A stretch of DNA of 64,000 nucleotides, from NCBI RefSeq assembly GCF_019774615.1, contig NZ_CP081496.1:6076001-6140000 (forward strand), in the 5' to 3' direction. Source of the stretch: Streptomyces sp. BHT-5-2 (GTDB lineage: Bacteria > Actinomycetota > Actinomycetes > Streptomycetales > Streptomycetaceae). The notes beneath the pieces are model-generated. The model did not search any database. It saw nothing but the letters and a program-made list of their open reading frames with translations, and was not told the origin of the DNA. The position numbers were made by a program, and so were the translations under genes. This document shows positions 49,378-58,414 of this stretch, piece by piece. Each line of letters begins with the position of its first letter. Position 1 is the first letter of the stretch.

Positions 49378-51611
49378 CGGGCCACCCGAATGTTCGTGAC
49401 TTCCAGGTCCCCGTCGGCGACCCATTCCGTAAAGCCAAATTTTGAATTATACCTGGACGAGACGCGATCCGCGGGCGCGTCGAACTCAACGACGTTGTTC
49501 CCTCGACCGCGGCCGATTCCGAGTTTCGCTTCGGCGTCGCGCGGACTCATCAGTTTCCCCTTGGCGGGAACCATGAAGACCTTGTTCTGGTCGCTTGCTC
49601 TGATGACGCCACTGTCAAGGATTCCTTGTTTTCCACGGGAGTTCGTGTAGTGCCTCATCCTAACCGTCGGGGCGGGCTTGTCCTCCGCCTTCTTGTTCGG
49701 ATAGGGAGAGAGCCCCTGTGGGTCGATCCACATGAGCGGGTTGGAAACATACGCGACAGGATTGTCTGCTGGCTCCAGTCCCAGTGGATCGGCCGACAGG
49801 TATCGCCCGGTCTCCGGATCGTAGTGCCGGAAGTAGTTGTAATGGAGGGCCGTTTCGTCGTCGAAATACTGCCCTGGGAACCGCAGCGGTGTGTACGCGG
49901 TGGCGGTGCGGTTCCAGGTGAGGGTGCCCCAGAGGGTGGTGCGGGTGCGCCAGGCGATCTCGCCGGTTTCGGAGACGAGTTCGGTGGGAGTGCCTGCGAG
50001 GTCGGTGGCGATGAGGAAGAAACGCTCGTCGATCACGGACTGGGGCGCTTGGGACAGGTCGGATGGCCAGCAGCCGGGGACGGTACCGGACGCCGCGTCA
50101 GGGACGGGACCGGCACCGCCGCCGGTCTCCGTCCCGGCCTCTGGACATCGTGCTGCTACCAGTTTGCGTTCGGTCTGTGCGACCGGTGCCCATCCGAAGT
50201 GGTCCCAGGTGAGCGCGATGGCCTCAGTGGCTGCCGGAGCGTAGCTGACCTGTTCGGCAAGGACGGTACCGTCCCAGGTGAAGTCCGTTCGCTCAGCCAC
50301 TGTCCGGTTGTCCGGCCCTAGCCTCTCCTTGGCGATCCGGCGCCCGAGCGGGTCATAGCGGTACCGCCACTGCGTCCCGTCCGGGGTGGTGACGCCGGTG
50401 AGGCGGTCCTCGGTATCCCAGGTGTAGTGCCAGCTTTCGGATGAGCGGGAAAGCCGGACCTTTTGGCGGAGGGTGGTGCGGCCGAGCGCATCGTGTTCGT
50501 AGCGGATCCTTCCGGCACGGGTGACGCGGGTACCGGTGTAGGTGCGTTCCCCGCAGGCAGCCGAGCCAGGGTGTCCGTCAGGCCATTCGGCGTGGGTTTG
50601 GTTGCCGGCCTCGTCATAGGCGTAGGACTCGGTCCAATCGCCCGCCTGAACCGCGGTGACGCGGCCCAGGGGATCGAGAGTGAACGCGCGGGTGATCCCG
50701 CTGAGTTGGTCGTGGAGAGCGGTGAGGTTGCCGTCGTCCCGGTAGGTGTAGCCGCGTTGCTGGAGCGGACGCGAAGGGCTTATGGCGCTGGTCAGGGTCT
50801 GGGCGCTGAGGCGGCCGGTGGGATCCCAGACGTTGGCCAGCGTAAAAGTGTCACCGAAGGAGCGGGTGGTTTCGCGGCCCGCGGCGTCGTGGATGCTGGT
50901 CAGGACGCGGCCGGCGGAGTTGAGGACGGTACGGTTGCCGGCCGCGTCATAGCTGTAGGTGGTCGTATGGCCGGCCGGAGTGGTTCGGCTGGTCTGTCGG
51001 CCGAGGGCGTCGTAGGTTGTGCTGATCGTGCGGCCGTTGACGGTTTCCGCGGTAACCCGGCCCAAGGCGTCACGCACGAGCGTGACGGTCGCGTCGGGGC
51101 CGACGGCCTGCAGGAGGTTGCCGGCTGCGTCGTGGTGATAGCTGGTGAGGTACCCGGCCGCGTTCTTCTCGGTGATACGGCCGGCGGCATCACGTGTGAA
51201 GGCGATCGTCTCGCCAAGTGCGTTCGTACGGGTGGCGAGCTGGCCGGCGCCATCGTAGGTGTAGGTGAGGACGCGTTTGTCGAAGTCGGTCTCGGAGACC
51301 AGGCGGCCGGCTGCGTCGTATGTGTAGCACCAGGTGAGGCCCTGCGGGTTGGTGACCTTCTGCAGCCGGAGTTCGGTGTCGTGGAGGAACTCGTGCCGTG
51401 TTCCGTCGGGGTCGGTGCGCGCCGTCAGCTGTTCGAAGTGACCGTACTCGAACGTGGTGACCTGACCCAGGGGGTCGGTGTAGCTACTGCAATTGCCTTC
51501 GCCGTCATGTGTCCAGGCTTCCTCGGTGCCGTCCGGGTTCCGCCGGGCGGCGAGACGGCCTTCGGGGGTCCAGCGGTAGAGACGGCAAATGCCTGTGGCG
51601 CTTCCGCGCAT
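49374..51611 (-). CDS. 5'-truncated RHS/YD-repeat toxin with HYD1-like ADP-ribosyltransferase tip
   Basis: From about 51587 the frame holds at least 12 YD repeats (patterns such as YTYDGAGQLATRTNALGE, YSYDAAGNRT, YAYDEAGNQTH) and the RHS core ending YFRHYDPETGRYLSADPLGL and NPLMWIDPQGLSPYPN. The last 95 residues start VRMRHYTNSRGKQGILDSG and resemble HYD1-type ADP-ribosyltransferase toxins. The natural N-terminus, with signal and delivery parts, is missing: sequence above 51587 is not RHS. An ATG at 51611 is available, but the product would lack export, so this looks like an orphan toxin tip kept with its immunity gene. Confidence 0.75.
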   Translation of the reverse strand: MRGSATGICRLYRWTPEGRLAARRNPDGTEEAWTHDGEGNCSSYTDPLGQVTTFEYGHFEQLTARTDPDGTRHEFLHDTELRLQKVTNPQGLTWCYTYDAAGRLVSETDFDKRVLTYTYDGAGQLATRTNALGETIAFTRDAAGRITEKNAAGYLTSYHHDAAGNLLQAVGPDATVTLVRDALGRVTAETVNGRTISTTYDALGRQTSRTTPAGHTTTYSYDAAGNRTVLNSAGRVLTSIHDAAGRETTRSFGDTFTLANVWDPTGRLSAQTLTSAISPSRPLQQRGYTYRDDGNLTALHDQLSGITRAFTLDPLGRVTAVQAGDWTESYAYDEAGNQTHAEWPDGHPGSAACGERTYTGTRVTRAGRIRYEHDALGRTTLRQKVRLSRSSESWHYTWDTEDRLTGVTTPDGTQWRYRYDPLGRRIAKERLGPDNRTVAERTDFTWDGTVLAEQVSYAPAATEAIALTWDHFGWAPVAQTERKLVAARCPEAGTETGGGAGPVPDAASGTVPGCWPSDLSQAPQSVIDERFFLIATDLAGTPTELVSETGEIAWRTRTTLWGTLTWNRTATAYTPLRFPGQYFDDETALHYNYFRHYDPETGRYLSADPLGLEPADNPVAYVSNPLMWIDPQGLSPYPNKKAEDKPAPTVRMRHYTNSRGKQGILDSGVIRASDQNKVFMVPAKGKLMSPRDAEAKLGIGRGRGNNVVEFDAPADRVSSRYNSKFGFTEWVADGDLEVTNIRVAR

Positions 51612-51848
51612 CCGAGCGCGTATCTGGTCCGACCAGGACACTTGCCCAGGGGGCTCGAACCTGCGGCCCCTTGTGACAGGTTCTGCGTCGCGGCCTCCGT
51701 TGCTCACGTGCTCACGACGGACGTGCTCGCCTCCGGTCGGGTGCGGCATCGCGCCGGGTCCGTGTTCCACATCGGTCTTGGCCACACCGCTGCGCCAGCG
51801 ATCCCCTGCGGACGTACCCCTGTCGGGCCTGGCGCGCGTACACACCCC

Positions 51849-52022
51849 AGTGCACAACCAGTGCACATTCGCGCGGGAACTCGCGGGAAACCGCAGGTCA
51901 GGGAGGGCAGCGCGGCAGGGTGCACAAAGGCCCCGACCGGGGCGTCTTCGCTGGTCAGGGCGGGAAAAGCGGACGAGTCGGCCTATACGCCGGGTTCTTC
52001 CGCCTCACCTCTCTGACCAGCG
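51849..52022. other. Attachment-site-like region with direct and inverted repeats
   Basis: Direct repeats AGTGCACA occur at 51849-51856 and 51860-51867, and CGCGGGAA twice near 51872-51889, as in arm-type integrase sites. A short hairpin (GGCCCC/GGGGC, about 51929-51942) follows. A ten-base inverted repeat, CGCTGGTCAG (51949-51958) and CTGACCAGCG (52013-52022), encloses the rnpB-like repeat at 51968-51996. No integrase gene is in view. The stretch 51612-52371 has no supported gene. Confidence 0.45.
51968..51996. repeat. Right att-like repeat resembling the rnpB 3' end
   Basis: This copy matches the one at 40347-40375 at 27 of 29 positions and lies in the same orientation, 11.6 kb away. Together they enclose the methyltransferase, two-component, phage and RHS genes. 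Only the terminal part of an RNase P RNA-like sequence is present. Confidence 0.5.
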
Positions 52023-52078
52023 CCTATGGGAGTCGAAACGGCTGTGACCTGCTAGGACGGGTTGCAGAGGCGATCGAA

Positions 52079-52202
52079 GGCAGTCGGAGGTAATCGCTCT
52101 GATTCGACCCCGATTCGACCCGGGCCGCTCGGAGGCAGTCAGAGGCATCCCCTCTGTTTTCTGTCTCCGAGTCCCGCCCAGGTCGGTCGGCACGAATCAG
52201 AG
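52079..52202. repeat. Repeats upstream of the plasmid-type module
   Basis: GGCAGTCGGAGGTA (52079-52092) and GGCAGTCAGAGGCA (52134-52147) are near-identical direct repeats 55 bp apart. CTCTGATTCG (52097-52106) and CGAATCAGAG (52193-52202) form a perfect ten-base inverted repeat. Such layouts occur at plasmid origins, but this is only a visual pattern. Confidence 0.4.
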
Positions 52203-52284
52203 GGAGCCCTCCGGCAGCACTCCGGTTTGCCCTCGGCCGAGTGAGGATGGGGACGCCTGCCTCCAACAGGAGCCAGGCATACGA

Positions 52285-52314
52285 AAGCCTCCAGGACGGC
52301 AATCCTGGAGGCTT
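52285..52314. terminator. Hairpin terminator upstream of the plasmid-type gene
   Basis: Arms AAGCCTCCAGG and CCTGGAGGCTT pair perfectly (11 bp) around an eight-base loop. No gene is seen on its left up to the att-like region. Confidence 0.6.
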
Positions 52315-52371
52315 CGCTGGCACCGATTGGAGGTCGGTTCCGGACACCACCGCTGGTTGTAGCGGGCCACG

Positions 52372-53936
52372 GTGACGTCCACGTCCTTGCGAGACGACGT
52401 CAGGATGCCACACAGCTCCCCCTTTACGCACTGCCCAGACAAAGCTTCTACTCCAGCAAAAACCCAACCAGAGGCAGCCACAGCCACTCAGCTCACACCC
52501 CTGGGACTTCATCAACTCCCCACGGCTGCTGCCGACCTGGTCCTCCACGGAGATCTGACCGGCCGATACGCGTCCGGCAGCTACAGCAAGCTCGGCCCCG
52601 ACCGCCGAACCCTTGTCCAGCGCCAGGACCGGCAGGGCGTGGCCGATCACGGCCACCGGATCACCGCGGCCATTGCCTGCCACGTCGCGCGTCTCGGCGG
52701 CACGGTCGATCAGCTGATGCGTCTGCTGATGCACCCCGACCACGAAGGTGGCCAGCTCGTCCAGACGATCGCGCTGCGCTCCGGGCAGGCCCGAGCGCAC
52801 GACTACGTCCATCGCGTCTGGGCCAATGCCTGCGCGACGATCAGCAGCACCGCGGCAGTGGAATCCCGACAGCACGCGCACGAAGATCTCGCCGCACTGC
52901 GCAGCCGCATAGAGACCACCCCGTGGATCGGTAGACGACTTCACACCGCTCTGCGGATACTCCGGGCGCACTTGAACTTCGCTGAGAAAGCCGGCGGCCG
53001 TCAACACGCCGCCAGCGAACGGCAGACTGCAGAGGAGGCGGGGGTCTCTCGGCAGACCCTGCGATGCGTGTACGAGGCAGTCCTCAAGCCGAGCGGATGG
53101 CTTCGGCGACTGAGCGTCGGCCACTGTACGGAGGGCTCCACCTGGTACCTCGGCGATGGCCCCGCTCGTCCTACCACCTCGTTGTCTCGCATCCGTACCA
53201 CTCAGTGCCCCCCGACCGAACCCTTGGGGAGTGGTCCAACGATGAGACATCGGCGACGGCCGACGTCGACTCGACTGTCATCAGCCGTCTCATGGCCCAC
53301 GATGCCTTCGCTCATCACGGGCTCGGTAGTTCCGCCCTGATGGTCATCGGTGCACTGCATGCACGCCCTGACCAGACCGTCACCGAACTCGCCGCCACGG
53401 CCTCCGTGTCACGGGCGACCGCGTACCGGACTTTGCACCGTCTCGCGGCCAACGGGCTCGTATTGCGAACCGACCAGGTCTGGGCATTGGCTCCTCACGC
53501 GCTGGAAGGCTTCGGGATCGGGCAGCCCTCCGGGGAAGCTGTTACCGAGGTTGTGCCATCGCAGGGCTGGAACGACATCTCCCATCGCTACGGCACCACG
53601 GGCATCGCAGCGCACCGCAAGGCACTCCACGCCTCTGAGCGCACAGCCTATCGGGCAGCGCTGGAGCAGCTCGCCGAACACCGCAGCAAGGCCACGGTCG
53701 TCGTGCGTGGCGGTCAGTACGTCCTGGTGCCCGCACCACGTGCCGAGGAGATCCCGGCCGAGTGGCGGGGGCCCGGTGGAGCAGTCCTCGACCCGACAAC
53801 CGGCCGCATCGACCCCGAATGGAGGGTCGCGACCGACGGCCGGCTCATCCTCATCACCCCTGCCGACCGGCGCTCCCATGACGAGCTGGTCGCTGCACAC
53901 GCCGCAGCCGTTTTTGAAGGGAATGCCGCCGCATGA
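52372..53936 (+). pseudogene. Plasmid-type replication/DNA-binding protein, frameshifted at a C6 run
   Basis: The first part (52372 to about 53208, frame 1) is mostly helical (HGHRITAAIACHVARLGGTV, GQARAHDYVHRVWANACATI). The second (about 53210 to 53936, frame 3) contains a winged helix (VIGALHARPDQTVTELAATA, VSRATAYRTLHRLAANGLVL) and a C-terminal domain. Adding one C to the run CCCCCC at 53208-53213 joins them into one protein of about 520 residues without loss. The break may be a mutation or a sequence error. Its place before ParA/ParB-like genes suggests plasmid replication or control. The family is not identified. Confidence 0.55.
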
Positions 53937-54514
53937 GAACCAAGCCACCTCGTCTCAGTGCCGAAGCGCGTAAAAGGCAGGCGCTGGATCTCCGTACTTA
54001 CTACGACGCCGGCGCGACGGTGAGCGAGCTGCAGGAGCGCACGGGGCTGTCCCACGGCACCGTGGTGAGCCGATTGCGAGCAGCCGGCACCACCATGCGA
54101 ACCCCGAGCGAGACCCGGCAACTCCGCTCGGATGTCGGGCAAGTTGAAGCTCGACGTCGTCTCGCCGCCTTGCTGCGCATTCGCTACGAGAGTGGGCTGA
54201 AGGTCGACGCTCTGGCTGCCGAATGCGGGCGCTCCGCACGCACGGTGCGTCGCCTGCTCATCGAAGCGGGAACCGTCATGCGCTCCCCACGTGAGACCCG
54301 TCAACTCCAGCAATCGGCAGCTCGCCAATCGGCGGCTCGCCAACAGCCCATGGTCGAACTTATGTCCCGTTACGACGAGGGCGAGAAGGTGTCCGTCCTC
54401 GCTATCGAGTACGGCTGCTCGGACAGCACGGTCTACCGGCTTCCCCGCGAGGCCGGGGCGGCGAAGCGGCTGCGTCACCGGCCTCCTTCCCGTACGCCGG
54501 GCCCCTCGCCCTAG
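53933..54514 (+). CDS. Triple helix-turn-helix protein
   Basis: The 193-residue protein carries three repeats of about 45 residues, each an HTH with the pattern Y-x-x-G-x-x-V: YYDAGATVSELQERTGLSHG, RYESGLKVDALAAECGRSAR and RYDEGEKVSVLAIEYGCSDS, each followed by TV and an Arg/Ala helix. The ATG overlaps the preceding stop (ATGA), so it is co-translated with the replication-like gene. Such proteins bind repeated DNA and may regulate the plasmid genes or the repeats at 52079-52202. A Pro-rich tail ends it. Confidence 0.72.
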   Translation: MRTKPPRLSAEARKRQALDLRTYYDAGATVSELQERTGLSHGTVVSRLRAAGTTMRTPSETRQLRSDVGQVEARRRLAALLRIRYESGLKVDALAAECGRSARTVRRLLIEAGTVMRSPRETRQLQQSAARQSAARQQPMVELMSRYDEGEKVSVLAIEYGCSDSTVYRLPREAGAAKRLRHRPPSRTPGPSP

Positions 54515-54627
54515 CTCTCGTCCACGAAGCCAGCACGGCTCCGGACTCCGGGGGTTCGCCCATTCCACCTCAGACCCGCACCTGTTCAGTCGTCCAGACC
54601 AGTGCACAAATCCGTAGGAGCAATATC

Positions 54628-55278
54628 GTGGCCAAAATCCACGGTCACATCAGTCCGCGTACCGCCGGAAAGACCACCTCTGTCGGGTGGTATGCACACG
54701 CTCTCCATGAGCGCGGGTTCCCGGTCATCGCCTTCGAGGCCGACTACAGCCGGCAGTTGGCGGAGTGGGACGACCGGGCCGACGGCTTCCCTTTCCCGAT
54801 CCAACAGCAAGCCACACCGATGTTCTACAAGAACGTTCCCCCGATGATGGCCCCTGACCAGATCGGTGTCGTCGACTGCGGTCACGCCGAGGATCACGGC
54901 AGCATCGTGAAGAGCGTCTTGCGCGTCGCCGACCTCGCCATCCTCAACACCGCTCCGACGGCGGCGGGCATCGACCGCATCGAACGCCTCCCGATGCGCG
55001 AACTGATCGACGATGTCGCGGTACTCCGCCCGGAGGGCACTCCGCCTCCTACATGGGTACTGCTCAACCGAACGGTCGCTCGTGCCAAGGCGACCCGGCA
55101 GTGGCGGAAGTATCTCGAAGAGGACGGGTGGAACGTCTTCACCACCACCATCCCCCACCGGACGATGTACGCGCGGTCGGTTCTGAAACCGGTCACCGCG
55201 CGTGGATCTGCCTATGACGAGTTGGTCACCGAGATGATCGACCGCGGCCTCCTGCCCAAGGCGGGAGACCAGGAATGA
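54628..55278 (+). CDS. ParA-family ATPase with unusual P-loop
   Basis: The 216-residue protein starts at a GTG. The Walker A region reads SPRTAGKTTS where ParA proteins have KGGVGKTT; the catalytic GKTT is kept but the signature Lys and the GG are replaced. IAFEADYS, IGVVDCGHAEDHGSIV (Walker B Asp) and WVLLNRTVAR correspond to the later ParA motifs. Its stop overlaps the next start as ATGA. It probably drives partition of a plasmid or integrated element with the next protein. Confidence 0.78.
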   Translation: MAKIHGHISPRTAGKTTSVGWYAHALHERGFPVIAFEADYSRQLAEWDDRADGFPFPIQQQATPMFYKNVPPMMAPDQIGVVDCGHAEDHGSIVKSVLRVADLAILNTAPTAAGIDRIERLPMRELIDDVAVLRPEGTPPPTWVLLNRTVARAKATRQWRKYLEEDGWNVFTTTIPHRTMYARSVLKPVTARGSAYDELVTEMIDRGLLPKAGDQE

Positions 55279-56291
55279 GCAATAGCGACGACGCCGCCGC
55301 CCTGCGCGCCCGACGCGCACAGCGACAGACCCTCGCGACCGGTAGTCAGCCCGCCTCGCATCACGGCTCCGGGCGTCCAGCTGACCTTGTCGTCACCTCC
55401 GACGTGATCCCCATCCCGGTAACAGTCTCAGCATCGGGAGACCTCACTCACGATGAGATCGATCAACTTGGGGCGTGCGAGCGTGTTGTTGAGAATCTGG
55501 GCACTGCCTTTTGGCTTGCCGGCAAGGCGCTGCAATCCATCCGTGACCGCCGGCTTTACCGCAAGACCCACGACACCTTCGAGGAGTACGTCCAGGAGCG
55601 CTGGGAGATCAGCGTGCGCGCTGCCTACCAGATGATCGAGGAATGGGCCCTGACGGAACATCTCAACACGGCGTTGGGCAAACCTCCTATCGCGTCGCAC
55701 ACTCGCGCTTTATTGCCGATCGCCGCCCGGTATGGACTCGACGTCGCAGCCGACATGTACCAGCAATTAGGGGACCGTGCAGACAAGGAAGGGATACGGC
55801 TCACGGCCGCTATCACCACCAAGATCGTGAAGGCTGTCCTGAAGGCCGCGGGCAAGGACGCCGAGGAGGAACAGTTCATAGAGACCGCGCGGCAACTCAT
55901 GAGCGCCGGTGAGCTTCCGCTGAAGACGAGCCCCGACTCCAAGCAGCGCGCCGCGCTTCCCACCGCCAGCGTCCAGCAGCAACCGCGAGCACTCGCCCCA
56001 GCTTCAAATCTGCAAAATTTTGCAGACGATCGCGGGACGGCAACGGGGCCAAAGGTGGTCCCGATCGAGAACCACATTGAGAGCACTGTCAAAGACAACG
56101 CCTCGAACAGCGACCACGCCCAGGAGTTCTTCCTGGGAATCCTCGCTCGGGCCGGGTCTCTCGAAAGGGACCTGAGCGGTGCCGAATACGCCGGTCCGTA
56201 CAGCTTCAAGGCGACAAGCGCGCGCGAGGCAGTCGTCAGAGTGCTGAAGCGCATCGTCGAACGCTTGCAGGCTCCCCACTCTCACGACTGA
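55275..56291 (+). CDS. ParB-like / DUF3102-like plasmid partition partner
   Basis: The 338-residue protein is translated with the ParA-like gene (ATGA). Residues about 60-120 include DQLGACERVVENLGTAFWLA, GKALQSIRDRRLYRKTHDTF and YVQERWEISVRAAYQMIEEW, a helical DNA-binding domain known from actinobacterial plasmid partition proteins. The long middle is Gln/Ala/Pro-rich and a C-terminal helix (AREAVVRVLKRIVERLQAP) could mediate pairing. GC is lower than in the flanks. It is the probable centromere-binding partner. Confidence 0.7.
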   Translation: MSNSDDAAALRARRAQRQTLATGSQPASHHGSGRPADLVVTSDVIPIPVTVSASGDLTHDEIDQLGACERVVENLGTAFWLAGKALQSIRDRRLYRKTHDTFEEYVQERWEISVRAAYQMIEEWALTEHLNTALGKPPIASHTRALLPIAARYGLDVAADMYQQLGDRADKEGIRLTAAITTKIVKAVLKAAGKDAEEEQFIETARQLMSAGELPLKTSPDSKQRAALPTASVQQQPRALAPASNLQNFADDRGTATGPKVVPIENHIESTVKDNASNSDHAQEFFLGILARAGSLERDLSGAEYAGPYSFKATSAREAVVRVLKRIVERLQAPHSHD

Positions 56292-56384
56292 ATCTCCGAC
56301 TTCGGACACGAGGGCCAATCCAAGGCTGCGGCCCGACCGTTCCACACTTCGGAGGTCAGCCAGGTAATCAGCTTCCCTTGGAGG

Positions 56385-56497
56385 GAGCTTGACCCCGAAT
56401 CGGCGGCGCCCGACTTGATCGTCGCCCCGGGCCGCGACAGGTACAGCCCCAACCGCGTCCGTCCTGAACTCAGGCGGGTACTGCTGCTTCTTCACCC
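56385..56497 (-). mobile_element. IS3 OrfA N-terminal remnant (antisense)
   Basis: On the minus strand VKKQQYPPEFRTDAV is followed, in another frame, by LYLSRPGATIKSGAAD, the opening of IS3-family OrfA. It is frameshifted and cut off. In the stretch 56292-56792 nothing else can be supported. Confidence 0.55.
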
Positions 56498-56792
56498 TCC
56501 CTACGAGGGTGAAGAGCCGCTGACGTCGTGCAGTACGAGTGCGTGCTGCGGCGTCCCACTGAAGTGTCGCTGCGATCTTTGGCCAGCGCGCCACGAGGCC
56601 GAACGCTCCGGCTTCAGACGTCGCGACCGGAGGGTCGCGACGAGGGCCGAAATGCTGACCCTCTCACGATCCGATGGCTGGGGACGATCCGGACCGCGTC
56701 GACCGCAACTCCGCGTCGCACTTCTTGCGTATCCCTGTGAGAGAACTTCCGTATAGCGGATTTCTCCACGCTGCGAGGGAAAGTAAACGAGG

Positions 56793-57536
56793 GACCTGGG
56801 CATCGACGAGGGCACGTTGGCCACATGGGCCTCCCGGGAGAAGGAGGCGTTGCGGGCCAGCTTGGACCAGGATGAGCGGGCCGAACTCGCGCGGTTGCGC
56901 AAGGAGAACCACGAGCTGCGGACGGAGCGTGATGTGCTCAAGCGATCGGTGGTCCTGTGGGCCAAGGAGGCGACGAAGCGACAGTTGCAGACTTCATGGC
57001 CGACCAGAGGAGCAGCCTCCACGAGCCGCACGCCGTCTCGTGCTGGGCTCTTGAAGTCTCGCAGTCCTGGTTCTACAAGTGGTTGAACCGTCCGCCCGCC
57101 GCGCGTGATGAGCACCAGGCCGAGCTCGTGGCAGCCGTCCGTGAAGATTTCGCCCGCTCCGGCGGCACCTACGGATCCCCGCGCGTCCACATCGAACTGG
57201 CGACAAAGGGCTGGCGGGTGTCGAAGAACATCATCGCCAAACTGATGGCCGAGCTCAGCCTGGTCGCCCACGAAGCGCCGCCGCCGGTCCTTGACCCGGC
57301 AGGGCAAGCGCCCGGTCGCCCGGACCTGGTCAAGCAGAACTTCACCGCAGATGCTCCGGACGTCGGGTGGTGCGGACATGACCGAGGTCGAAACCGGCGA
57401 GGGCAAGCTCTACCTCGCCACCTGGATCACCGACTGGTACGCCCCCCATCGCCGACACTCCGCCTGCGACTGGCTGTCACCCATCGACTACGAGAACAGG
57501 CACATCGTCACAGAACAACAGCCCCAAGCTGCTTAA
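56793..57536 (+). mobile_element. IS3-family transposase, truncated OrfA and internally deleted OrfB
   Basis: OrfA C-terminus is read as LGIDEGTLATWASREKEALR and LRKENHELRTERDVLKRS (coiled region). OrfB follows in the -1 frame: FMADQRSSLHEPHAVSCWAL, SQSWFYKWLNRPPAARDEHQ, SGGTYGSPRVHIELA, then a frame change to GKRPVAR, VETGEGKLYLATWITDWYAP and HRRHSACDWLSPIDYE. The join from LYLAT to WITDWY removes most of the DDE catalytic core, so it cannot transpose. Confidence 0.8.
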
Positions 57537-57569
57537 CGAAACCCGTCACACTCAGAGGGGATCGACACT

Positions 57570-58223
57570 TCAGGCGCGGCGGATGCCGAAGTCGCGTAGA
57601 CCGGATTCGAGAAGGTCAAAGGCATGTTCGGCGCGAGCCACCGCGTCCGCATACGCGGCGTCGGCAGTCGCCCCGCCCAGAAGGAGTTGCTGGTTCTCCA
57701 TGACCAGAATTTCCCGGACACCTACTATTTGGCCAGCGGCGATACGCGCCGCGTGCCCCTCAGGTCCGTCCGTGCATGAAGGATCAGTCAGTGCCTCGGC
57801 GAGCAGCTCTCGTCCACGCATACCGAAGGCATAGACGCGTTGGGTGAGCGACGGCGTGGCTTGCAACAGTCGCTGCAGGGTGAGAACTTCTTCGTCGTCG
57901 TTCAGGCCAGTGACCGGATCGCGGTCGGCCAACCCGTCTAGGAAGAAGCGGCGCAGGGCAGCCACTGCGGACTCCCCTTCGGATCGCACGCTCACGATAG
58001 ACGCAAGGTCTCCGACGTGCTGTTCCATCGGCGCCGTTATCAAGTCTTCCTTGGTCGGAAAGTAGTTGAACACCGTCATCGTGGACACTTCGGCGGCTGC
58101 CGCAATCTCTGCAACCGTGACATTGTCAAATCCCCGTTGAGTGAAAAGTTCCAGCGCTGTGTGAAGCAGGGTCTGCCTGGTCCGAAGCTTCTTGTGTTCC
58201 CGCAATCCGATCTGTTGAGTCAC
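57570..58223 (-). CDS. TetR family transcriptional regulator
   Basis: The 217-residue regulator starts at a GTG at 58223. The HTH is RQTLLHTALELFTQRGFDNV and VAEIAAAAEVSTMTVFNYFP. The C-terminal ligand domain contains LNDDEEVLTLQRLLQATPSL and GRELLAEALTDPSC. It stands between IS3 remnants and is not next to a clear target gene; the biosynthetic cluster at 59085 begins 860 bp away. The upstream stretch (58224-58260) is AT-rich with TATAT and GATA elements, which may hold its own operator. Confidence 0.85.
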   Translation of the reverse strand: MTQQIGLREHKKLRTRQTLLHTALELFTQRGFDNVTVAEIAAAAEVSTMTVFNYFPTKEDLITAPMEQHVGDLASIVSVRSEGESAVAALRRFFLDGLADRDPVTGLNDDEEVLTLQRLLQATPSLTQRVYAFGMRGRELLAEALTDPSCTDGPEGHAARIAAGQIVGVREILVMENQQLLLGGATADAAYADAVARAEHAFDLLESGLRDFGIRRA

Positions 58224-58414
58224 GCGGCAAGTATATCGGTCACATATGAGATAGTGGATATTTTTTACCTGGTCGGCCACGAGCGGTCGGGCACCCGTGT
58301 CGGGGCTTCGGTGCACTCCCCTGGCAGCGCACCGGAATTCCCGAAAGAGCCTTCGTGATCTTATGAGTCGAGAGAAACCCGAACTTGTCAATTCCCTCGA
58401 ACTGCGGAGATCTT

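Noticed and set aside
51625..51680. Possible tRNA 3' end on the minus strand (GCAGGTTCGAGCCCCC)
   Set aside because: The T-loop-like sequence is present, but the stem pairs poorly and no anticodon arm, D arm or acceptor stem can be built around it.
50463..52016. 517-residue plus-strand frame opposite the RHS gene
   Set aside because: It is a shadow of the YD repeats on the minus strand and extends into non-coding att-like sequence.
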